A stretch of 51,878 nucleotides of DNA, from positions 1 to 51,878 of the IMG/VR virus record IMGVR_UViG_3300050021_000074, one strand, 5' to 3'. The notes beneath the pieces are model-generated. The model ran no database searches, was not told the DNA's origin, and saw only the letters and a list, made by a program, of their open reading frames with translations. The stretch comes from a virus. Positions within the stretch are counted from its first letter, which is position 1. Each line of letters begins with the position of its first letter. This document shows positions 46,007 to 51,878 of this stretch, in pieces. A program made the position numbers and the translations under genes.

Positions 46007-46225
46007 ATGGCCATGGATCAATACGATATCGGCTTCGAGGTGCTGGGCATGCACCTGACAATCAGAGTCAAGGCGAAGTCCATGAAAGGCGCATGGCGGA
46101 AGGTCAACACCATGAGCGTTCTGGAACTCCTACAGGGCAAGAAGGTCAAGGACTGTGGGGGAGTGTACAGCGGAAGTCTGGTCGGGTATGAAAAGCTTCT
46201 GGCGGGGCATGCCCGTATAAACTGA
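46007..46225 (+). CDS. Small hypothetical protein
   Basis: A protein of 72 residues (MAMDQYDIGFEVLGMHLTIRVKAKSMKGAWRKVNTM...). GGGAGCTGTAGTC precedes the ATG. The strand-helix pattern is seen in many small phage proteins; no function. Confidence 0.58.
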   Translation: MAMDQYDIGFEVLGMHLTIRVKAKSMKGAWRKVNTMSVLELLQGKKVKDCGGVYSGSLVGYEKLLAGHARIN

Positions 46226-46431
46226 CCAGCACCTGTAGCAGTGGCAAGCACCAGCATGAGACGGAACGTGATGCGATGCTGGCTGCGGACGTCGCCAAGG
46301 AAAAGTGGGGCGGGATCTTCAAGACATACTTCTGTTGCGAATGTCTCAAGTTCCACATCGGCCATCTCATTACCAAACAACAGCGCGACTTCAGATCCAG
46401 ACTCAACTCCGGTCAGATTCGGGGTCGGTAA
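46222..46431 (+). CDS. Zinc-type small protein, probable CTG start
   Basis: An open frame of about 69 residues: TCSSGKHQHETERDAMLAADVAKEKWGGIFKTYFCCECLKFHIGH... The C-x-S-G-K...YFCCECLKFHIGH pattern (zinc Cys pairs around a helix) is common in small phage proteins, so the part before the first ATG (46255) is probably translated. The only start codon ahead of it is CTG at 46222, overlapping the previous stop (CTGA). The C-terminus ends at a dispersed palindrome. Confidence 0.45.
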   Translation: MTSTCSSGKHQHETERDAMLAADVAKEKWGGIFKTYFCCECLKFHIGHLITKQQRDFRSRLNSGQIRGR

Positions 46432-46445
46432 TCTAAATTCAGATT
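46430..46445. repeat. Palindrome AATCTAAATTCAGATT
   Basis: A member of the dispersed palindrome family, overlapping the stop codon before it and just ahead of the GGAG ribosome site of the 46455 gene. Confidence 0.6.
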
Positions 46446-46454
46446 GGAGTAACG

Positions 46455-46637
46455 ATGACCATTGGATGGTTTGAATATACAGGGAAGCGCAACAAACGCT
46501 GGTACGACATCATGTTGAAGAATGGACTTGTGGTTGAACACTGTTATCCGAATGCAGATACATGGTTCGGTCCCAAGGGACAGTGTCACCATGATTCTGA
46601 TGTCGCACGAATTCGTCCATCCAACAAGGAGATGTGA
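46455..46637 (+). CDS. Small hypothetical protein
   Basis: A protein of 60 residues (MTIGWFEYTGKRNKRWYDIMLKNGLVVEHCYPNADTWFGPKGQ...). TTGGAGTAACG precedes the ATG. The stop overlaps the start of the RNA ligase. Confidence 0.58.
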   Translation: MTIGWFEYTGKRNKRWYDIMLKNGLVVEHCYPNADTWFGPKGQCHHDSDVARIRPSNKEM

Positions 46638-47725
46638 TGCTTGAAGTACAGAAATACCTAATTACTCCGGGGAACTCTTTCGAAACCTTAACTGCAGAGC
46701 TGGGCATCAAAGTCAAGTTCGATGGTCATCTGGCGAAGCTGTGCTACGACCAGATCGATTCGCCCAAGATGCATCCCATCGTCATGGAGTGCCGGGGTCT
46801 GGTACTGAACCGGGACACCTATGCAATCGTCGGCGCATGCTTCACTCGGTTCTTCAACTACGGTGAGGCGCTGGACATCACCGGCAAGTTCGACTGGGCC
46901 GACTTCTTCGCAACCGAGAAGGTGGACGGTTCGTGGATCAGCCTGTTCTACGACCATACCGACAGCCGGTGGAGGGTGACCACCAGAGGGTCGTTCGCCG
47001 ACATGGAGATGTATCCCGATGGTCCGTGCTGGGATGGTCTGGTGTTCGACATGCTGGCTGGCCGGGAAGAGGAGCTGCCCAAGGACTGCACCTACATTTT
47101 CGAGCTTTGCACCATGCACAACAAGGTGGTCCGGGCATACAAGGAGCCGAAGCTGTTCCTGCTGGGCATCATCACCGGGGACGGGAAGGATGTCAGTGAC
47201 AACTTTCTCTACGGAGTTGCCAGTCACATGGGGTTCGACCGACCGAGGAAGTTCCGGTTCGGGTCGGTGGATGACATCGTGAGCTTCCTGCTGATGAACA
47301 GCGCAACCGATGCGACCTTCGAGGGCGTCGTGGTCAGGGACGGCAATGGTCTTCGCATCAAGATCAAGTCAACCACGTACCTTGCGCTGCATCACCTGAA
47401 GGGCGAGGGCAAGAACATGTTCATGCCGAAGTACATCTTGCCCTTCGTTCTGTCGGGCGAGGGCGCTGAACTACTTGCGTACTTCCCTGAAGTCCAGTCA
47501 GCATACGACGCAGTCAACATCGCAGTCGCCGAACACTACGCCGCACTGAGCACCGTGTGGGATGAATGTAAGGGCATCGAGGATCAGAAGGCGTTCGCTC
47601 AGGCAGTCGTTCCCCGGACGAAGTTTGCGTCGATCTTGTTCAACATGCGGAAGCGTGGAACTGACAATGTCGAATCTGAATTCAGATTGGCGAGTGATCT
47701 CATTCTGAAGGTACTCAACTACTAG
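46637..47725 (+). CDS. T4 Rnl1-like RNA ligase
   Basis: A protein of 362 residues, close to the 374 of T4 RNA ligase 1. Nucleotidyltransferase motifs: ECRGLVLN (about 51-58), the lysine-adenylation motif KVDGSW (K95), TRGSF, YIFELC (motif IIIa-like), FEGVVVRDG (motif IV) and RIKIKSTTYL (motif V, K-x-K). It seals broken RNA. T4 Rnl1 with Pnkp repairs tRNA cut by the host PrrC anticodon nuclease; no polynucleotide kinase is seen in the window. A palindrome copy lies in the coding sequence at 47673-47688. Confidence 0.82.
   Translation: MLEVQKYLITPGNSFETLTAELGIKVKFDGHLAKLCYDQIDSPKMHPIVMECRGLVLNRDTYAIVGACFTRFFNYGEALDITGKFDWADFFATEKVDGSWISLFYDHTDSRWRVTTRGSFADMEMYPDGPCWDGLVFDMLAGREEELPKDCTYIFELCTMHNKVVRAYKEPKLFLLGIITGDGKDVSDNFLYGVASHMGFDRPRKFRFGSVDDIVSFLLMNSATDATFEGVVVRDGNGLRIKIKSTTYLALHHLKGEGKNMFMPKYILPFVLSGEGAELLAYFPEVQSAYDAVNIAVAEHYAALSTVWDECKGIEDQKAFAQAVVPRTKFASILFNMRKRGTDNVESEFRLASDLILKVLNY
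47673..47688. repeat. Palindrome AATCTGAATTCAGATT, inside coding sequence
   Basis: A perfect member of the family, encoding ESEFRL in the RNA ligase, so it is not limited to gaps. Confidence 0.6.
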
Positions 47726-47738
47726 GAAAAAGGAAACT

Positions 47739-47906
47739 ATGCAAAAAGCACTGGTCGTAGGGAATGATGTATCGGGACTCAATGAGTTCCTGATGGCGGG
47801 ATGGACCGTGGCGAACACATGCGCCATGCCGTCATCCATTGGTGGACAGAACTACTCCACCGTCTCGCCCACCTGTTTGGTGATCATCGAGAGAGATGAA
47901 GCATGA
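47739..47906 (+). CDS. Small hypothetical protein
   Basis: A protein of 55 residues (MQKALVVGNDVSGLNEFLMAGWTVANTCAMPSSIGG...). Similar to short phage proteins with a strand, a helix and a final strand (CLVIIER). AAAGGAAACT precedes the ATG. The ATG of the next gene overlaps its end (ATGA). Confidence 0.58.
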   Translation: MQKALVVGNDVSGLNEFLMAGWTVANTCAMPSSIGGQNYSTVSPTCLVIIERDEA

Positions 47907-48211
47907 ATAGTAACCTGTTTCAATATTCGGAGAAGCAGGGCGGCTGGGTTCTCTGTGGCTTTGCGGAGTTCGAGGGATGTAAAAGCCCTCGCCGCAACAC
48001 CACCAACCATTCCTTCGAGGAAATGGTAGATCCACCGGCAACGGTGATCTCATCCACCAACTGGGATTCCCCGGAGGGAGATGATGTAGTGAGGGCAACG
48101 GACACTGAGCATTATGAATATCACATGCTGAAGTACACAAGCAGCTTCATTCGCAGGGATGGAGTAATCACAACCGATCATGTCTTCATGGTCGAACACC
48201 GAATTAAGTAA
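47903..48211 (+). CDS. Hypothetical protein
   Basis: A protein of 102 residues (MNSNLFQYSEKQGGWVLCGFAEFEGCKSPRRNTTNHSFEE...). No family recognised. Coupled to the previous gene. Confidence 0.58.
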   Translation: MNSNLFQYSEKQGGWVLCGFAEFEGCKSPRRNTTNHSFEEMVDPPATVISSTNWDSPEGDDVVRATDTEHYEYHMLKYTSSFIRRDGVITTDHVFMVEHRIK

Positions 48212-48221
48212 GGAGAGAACA

Positions 48222-48659
48222 ATGCTGATCGATGTAATGAACAAGGCAAGGATGGATGCCATGAAGTCCAAGGATACCCCTACAAAGGATCTTCTCGGAG
48301 TCTTGATAGGAGACTGTACCCGAGCAACCAAGACGCCTACAGATGAATTTGTGGTCGCCATACTCAAGAAGAGCGTGGAGAACAACAAGCTCATTCTCGG
48401 GGACACCATCACCGTGGCTGGCGTCGTCATCAAGAACACAGCAACACAGGACCAGAAGGATGCGGCACTCGCCGAGATCCAGATCCTTGTGAAGTTCATC
48501 CCGGCTCAGATGACCGGGGAGGCGATCCAGACTGCAATCGGGTATGCCAAGAACCTTGGCGCAACCGACATGAAGGGGATCATGACTTATCTCAAAGAGA
48601 ACCACACTGGCCTGTACGACGGCAAGGTGGCATCCGCACTCGTCAAGGGGGCGCTCTAA
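48222..48659 (+). CDS. GatB/YqeY domain protein
   Basis: A protein of 145 residues, the usual length of YqeY proteins. It reads MLIDVMNKARMDAMKSKDTPTKDLLGVLIGD... and later AEIQILVKFIPAQMTGEAIQTAIGYAKNLGATDMKGIMTYLKENHTGLYDGKVASALVKGAL. The K-D-x-x-x-x-x-L-x-x-L start, the Y/F-x-P-x-Q-M/L block and the G-K-A-x-G/D...V end are typical. The domain is the tRNA-binding tail of GatB in tRNA amidotransferase. A link to the phage tRNA-Gln or to the RNA ligases is possible but unproved. Confidence 0.82.
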   Translation: MLIDVMNKARMDAMKSKDTPTKDLLGVLIGDCTRATKTPTDEFVVAILKKSVENNKLILGDTITVAGVVIKNTATQDQKDAALAEIQILVKFIPAQMTGEAIQTAIGYAKNLGATDMKGIMTYLKENHTGLYDGKVASALVKGAL

Positions 48660-48660
48660 T

Positions 48661-49230
48661 ATGCCGCCAAAAGACATAGAAATTCCCAATAACGAACTGA
48701 TGGCGCTGGTCGAATCGGTGCTTCCCCAGCCCGGAAAGATCGAGTACGGGATAGACGGCGACGACTGCATCCAGTTCAAATGGGGTGGTCACTACAAGGT
48801 GTACCATTCTCTCGTCGTGAGAGAGATCGTTGCTGGGGTGTCGATGGACACCAGCGCCTCGATGCTCATGGAAGCCCTGCTGGGTCTGACCAAGGAGAAA
48901 GGAGATGAGGTCACTACGACAGATCCCGACGAGCGGTACTGGTTCATCGAGAGCCAGCAACTGGGGACAGATCGGATCAAAGCAGAAGCACAGCTCACCA
49001 TGGCGAAGGTCGCACTGGTTGAGGTGGAAACGGCTCGCATCGTCGCTGAAACTGAGCGCATGAAGGAAGAGAAAGAGTGGATCGAGGCGAAAGATAACTC
49101 AACCTCACAGGCGACTGCCAAGGTGAGCTGTGGTCACTGTGATGCTACATTTGAATTCTCCGGGACCGATGAAGATGCGATCCGCATCATGGTCAACAAC
49201 TTCGTTGACGAACACTCGAATTGCCGGTAG
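48661..49230 (+). CDS. Coiled-coil protein with C-terminal zinc finger
   Basis: A protein of 189 residues. Residues about 100-145 form a coiled coil (KAEAQLTMAKVALVEVETARIVAETERMKEEKEW). The C-terminus has SCGHCDATFEFSG...HSNC, a likely zinc site. Starts one base after the previous stop. No function assigned. Confidence 0.62.
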   Translation: MPPKDIEIPNNELMALVESVLPQPGKIEYGIDGDDCIQFKWGGHYKVYHSLVVREIVAGVSMDTSASMLMEALLGLTKEKGDEVTTTDPDERYWFIESQQLGTDRIKAEAQLTMAKVALVEVETARIVAETERMKEEKEWIEAKDNSTSQATAKVSCGHCDATFEFSGTDEDAIRIMVNNFVDEHSNCR

Positions 49231-49241
49231 CATCTGGTATT

Positions 49242-49289
49242 CTCTCCTTTTTTATAAATAGTAGTATGCAGGTTTATAAAAAAGGAGAG
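49242..49289 (+). promoter_or_regulatory. 17-bp perfect hairpin with late promoter for the 49293 endonuclease
   Basis: Arms 49242-49258 and 49273-49289 are perfectly complementary (CTCTCCTTTTTTATAAA). TATAAATA (49253-49260) overlaps the left arm; AGGAGAG in the right arm is the ribosome site. Confidence 0.9.
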
Positions 49290-49292
49290 GAT

Positions 49293-50177
49293 ATGAAAGA
49301 TTATTATGGGGTTGTGTATAAAGCAACGAACGCCAACACAGGTAAGTCGTATATCGGAATCACTGTCCAAGACTTCGAGAAATATAAACGGAGGCATATT
49401 GTAGCTGCACTCAGGACAACCGGTAAATTCAGAGTGTTCTATGCTGCTATACGGAAGTATGGTGAAGAATCATTCGAGTGGGAGATACTAGAATACTGCA
49501 AATCCAAAGCAGAATTGTGTGAGATGGAGATATCTTACATCGACAGGTTCAACACTTATATTGGGAATCCCGATTGTATGGGATATAACATGACGAGAGG
49601 TGGCGAACAATATTCGTATAGACTGGATGATCATCCAAATAGAGATGAGATAAGAACCAAGCTTTCTTCCATACGAAAAGGAAAGACATATGAAGAGATG
49701 TACGGAGTAGACGTTTCGGATAAGTTGAAGCAACGTAGATGCATACAAATGCAACAACGTGCTGTGTCGGATAAGGTGAAGGACATGTGTAAGTTGATCA
49801 ATCAGAAATGCTATTTGTGTGTGAATATACACACAAAGGAAGTAGAACTGATCTATAGCCGTTCGGAAGTAGAGACGAAGTGTGGTGATAGTTACTACAG
49901 AATAACCAATCTGAAGACCGATTGGGCTGTATTGGATATTGTGAAGGTTTCTGATGTAGAATCCCATGACAGAGTGGCATCGTACACAAGAGACGATATC
50001 AAAACATTATTGGATGTTATGTTGATGGAGCATAACTGGTCCCCAGATACACCAACGAGAAATAAGAGATCTACTCCCAATATCACAAAAGGCAAGACAT
50101 ATGAAGATATATACGGATTAGAGGCATCTAAAATAAGGAAGGAGACGTGGAATGGAAGAAAACGAAGTAATATCTAA
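49293..50177 (+). CDS. GIY-YIG homing endonuclease
   Basis: A protein of 294 residues. The GIY-YIG domain is at the N-terminus: YGVVYKATNANTGKSYIGITVQDFEKYKRRHI (about 5-36), FYAAIRKYGEESFEWEILE, and YIDRFNTYIGNPDCMGYNMTRGG. NUMOD-like repeats (GKTYEEMYG, GKTYEDIYGLEASKIRKE) follow. The ATG at 49293 is set 4 bases after AGGAGAGG. Its end overlaps the RNA ligase start by 26 bases, so it has inserted right beside an RNA ligase gene. Confidence 0.9.
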   Translation: MKDYYGVVYKATNANTGKSYIGITVQDFEKYKRRHIVAALRTTGKFRVFYAAIRKYGEESFEWEILEYCKSKAELCEMEISYIDRFNTYIGNPDCMGYNMTRGGEQYSYRLDDHPNRDEIRTKLSSIRKGKTYEEMYGVDVSDKLKQRRCIQMQQRAVSDKVKDMCKLINQKCYLCVNIHTKEVELIYSRSEVETKCGDSYYRITNLKTDWAVLDIVKVSDVESHDRVASYTRDDIKTLLDVMLMEHNWSPDTPTRNKRSTPNITKGKTYEDIYGLEASKIRKETWNGRKRSNI

Positions 50178-51277
50178 TGTGGATGCAGAGGAGATTCTGG
50201 ATCGTCTTGATCTGGCGACCATGAAACGGGTTAAATCATTGGCACCGATAACCGGTAAGGATCGGGTTGAGCTATGCGAGTTAACCGATTGTGGGTTTAC
50301 TTGTGTTGTGGAGAGGGGGTTGCACACAGTCGGAGATCTGGTTGTCTTCATCAAGTACGATACCGTGGTGCCGAAGACTGATCTGTTCTCGTTCATGGAA
50401 TCCTTCAAGTACCGTGTGAAACCGAAGTCGTTCACACTGAAAGATGGTGACGATGTGGTAGGGAAGATCTACTCACAGGGCATCGTGCTGCCGCTGGCTG
50501 TTGTCCGCGACTACATGATTGATAACAGCATTATCGGAATGGGTGTGGTGAAGGCTGCGGTCGAAGGCGACGACCTGACCAAGACAATCGGCGTAACCAA
50601 GTATATTCCGCCTGTCATCACCGGGGCTGGCTCCGGGTTCGGAGAGATGCGTCGGAAGGGCGACTTCCCGTCCCACCTCATCTCGAAGACCGACGAGCTG
50701 AACCTTGCCAACAAGACCCGTCTCATCGACGAGCTGCAGGGCAAGACGGTCTACATCACACTGAAGATCGAAGGAAGTTCCTCGACTGATTTATCATGAA
50801 CCGGCCAACGGGGAACTGATCGTCTGCTCCCGGAACAACATGATCGCCGATGCGGAAACCAACAAGTTCTGGATCGCCGCACGTAAGTACAATCTTGCGG
50901 AGAAGCTGAAAGAGTATCCCACTCTTATCCTTCAGGGCGAACTCTACGGTCAGGGCATTCAGAAGAACAAGCTCGGCATCGAGGGCGTCGATCTGGCAGT
51001 GTTCAACATCGAAGACCGTGAGCACCGTAGGCGTCTGGGTCTGACCGAGATGCTGGGACTGGCGACGATCCTGAACCTGAATCTGGTTCCGATCATCTGC
51101 ATCATCGAAGACTTCAACTGGACCTTCGACGATCTCCAGAAGTACGCCGACTGCCAGAAGTACGCCAACGGGGAAGCTGCCGAGGGCATCGTCATTCGCC
51201 CTGCCGAGCCGTTCATGAGCGCCATCCTTCGGGACTGGTTCTCGGTAAAAGTTATAAACCGTGAATATCATTTATGA
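50152..51277 (+). pseudogene. DRB0094-type RNA ligase, interrupted by a frameshift
   Basis: Two frames together give one ligase. The first (50152-50799) has the N-terminal OB-like part (RVKSLAPITGKDRVELCEL...VVERGLHTVGDLVVFIKYDTVVP), QGIVLPL, LGVTKYIPP, FPSHLISKTDE and the motif I KIEGSSST (K205), then stops at 50799. The +1 frame continues from about 50792: YHEPANGELIVCSRNNM, ARKYNLAEKL, LQGELYGQGIQKN (motif III), AEGIVIRP (motif IV), SVKVIN (motif V). The joint lies at GATTTATCATGA. It may be a sequencing error, a true mutation or a programmed shift. Intact proteins of this family have about 330-350 residues, as the sum here. Confidence 0.8.
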
Positions 51278-51878
51278 TTGATTTGCATTTGTCATTGTGA
51301 TACCTTGTACAGGTACTCACTGACATAGTTCTCCCACAGTGAATACAAGTTGCTGTGCGCGAAAGTGCTTGTGATATTTTCTGCTTTGACTCCACGGAGT
51401 GTGTGCTGCCTATACGCATGGATGTTCTCTTTGTAATATGCTCCACACTCTGTGGTTTTCCTTTGTTGTTTCGACCACCAGTTCCGCCAACGATTAAATG
51501 ATTTAAAGTCCCATTGGCGTATCTCTTTTTCATCAGGGTTGAGTGTTTCTGTTTTCTTTCATCGGTCCACGATGCCGATTGTTTCTTTGACATGGCTGCT
51601 TTATACTCTGGGTCCATCCAGCGTTCCACTGTTTTACTCGACAATTTGGCTCTGGATTGTTCGTCTAGTAGTCCGAATCCCGGTCGTTTGAAGTAACATG
51701 ATTGGTTTAGACATAGTGAATCGTTGAGGTGTTTCTCTATCAAGCTTTGTTCGGCATGGAATGCATCTTCCTTGTCGAGTGTTGTGTATATAATCTCCCC
51801 GGTAGCTCGGTGTGATTGTAGTTTACTCTTCACTACTTTCGAGCTGGAGAAGTATTTTATCAACAGATCGTTGGTTGG
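51252..51878 (-). CDS. Homing endonuclease, C-terminal part (gene runs off the window)
   Basis: At least 203 residues on the minus strand; the frame is open to the right edge, so the start is missing. SHRATGEIIYTTLDKEDAFHAEQSLIEKHL fits the end of a GIY-YIG core; LSSKTVERWMDPEYKAAMSKKQSASWTDER and THSVESKQKISQALS are NUMOD-like DNA-binding repeats; CIHCGRTMSVSTCTRYHNDKC is a zinc finger. It converges on, and overlaps by 26 bases, the broken RNA ligase. The reversed strand marks an insertion. Confidence 0.72.
   Translation of the reverse strand, partial: PTNDLLIKYFSSSKVVKSKLQSHRATGEIIYTTLDKEDAFHAEQSLIEKHLNDSLCLNQSCYFKRPGFGLLDEQSRAKLSSKTVERWMDPEYKAAMSKKQSASWTDERKQKHSTLMKKRYANGTLNHLIVGGTGGRNNKGKPQSVEHITKRTSMRIGSTHSVESKQKISQALSRTATCIHCGRTMSVSTCTRYHNDKCKSIINDIHGL

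Noticed and set aside
46688-47227. A 179-codon minus-strand frame
   Set aside because: Antisense to the Rnl1-like ligase; no promoter or ribosome site.
1-51878. Signs of a temperate phage (integrase, attachment site, repressor)
   Set aside because: None found; the Bro-N protein alone is not evidence of lysogeny, and the window is only part of the genome.

Overview
This window looks like part of the genome of a large tailed phage of the T4 superfamily (contractile tail, Gram-negative host). The marker genes are a late sigma factor like gp55, a UvsW-type helicase next to a UvsY-like mediator, a gp61-type primase, baseplate and tail proteins of the gp27, gp53, gp48/54, gp26 and gp19 families, and several TATAAATA late promoters. 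I see no integrase, plasmid replication gene or CRISPR array. The host cannot be named from the sequence; the lysis genes and strong AGGAG ribosome sites only suggest a Gram-negative bacterium.

Layout. From 1 to 31.8 kb nearly all genes run on the minus strand. From left to right these are: two tandem ADP-ribosyltransferase-like genes; a tail module (hub, gp53, tube-cap protein, a 1215-residue tape measure with a GH19 lysozyme domain, a gp26-type chaperone with a probable -1 frameshift, three gp19-like tube paralogues); an Hfq-like gene; a lysis region (spanin-like pair, CHAP endolysin, holin-like proteins, two SLT transglycosylases); and then replication and nucleotide genes (phosphoesterase, HU, class II ribonucleotide reductase, ThyX, Bro-N antirepressor, primase, gp55, UvsW, UvsY) mixed with many small genes. 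At 31.86-32.42 kb lies a divergent promoter hub: two leftward tandem-repeat promoters and two rightward ones.

From 32.1 to 51.3 kb most genes run on the plus strand and look like the early or accessory arm: many short, often zinc-binding hypothetical proteins in tightly overlapping operons, four tRNAs (Leu-TAA, Leu-TAG, Gly-TCC, Gln-TTG) and one truncated tRNA, a Nudix hydrolase, a YqeY-like protein and two RNA ligases of different families, one of them frameshifted. RNA ligases together with phage tRNAs suggest defence against, or repair of, tRNA cleavage.

Regulation can be read directly. Early promoters are TTGACA-N17-TAnnnT, usually with an AT-rich block before the -35 and often TGn before the -10. 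Late promoters are TATAAATA or CATAAATA. Nine homing-endonuclease-type genes (GIY-YIG, HNH, VSR-like) are scattered through the window. Six of them carry a hairpin at the ribosome site with a late promoter in its loop or 5' arm, an I-TevI-like switch that would silence translation of read-through transcripts and permit late expression. A palindrome, AATCTGAATTCAGATT, recurs at gene borders.
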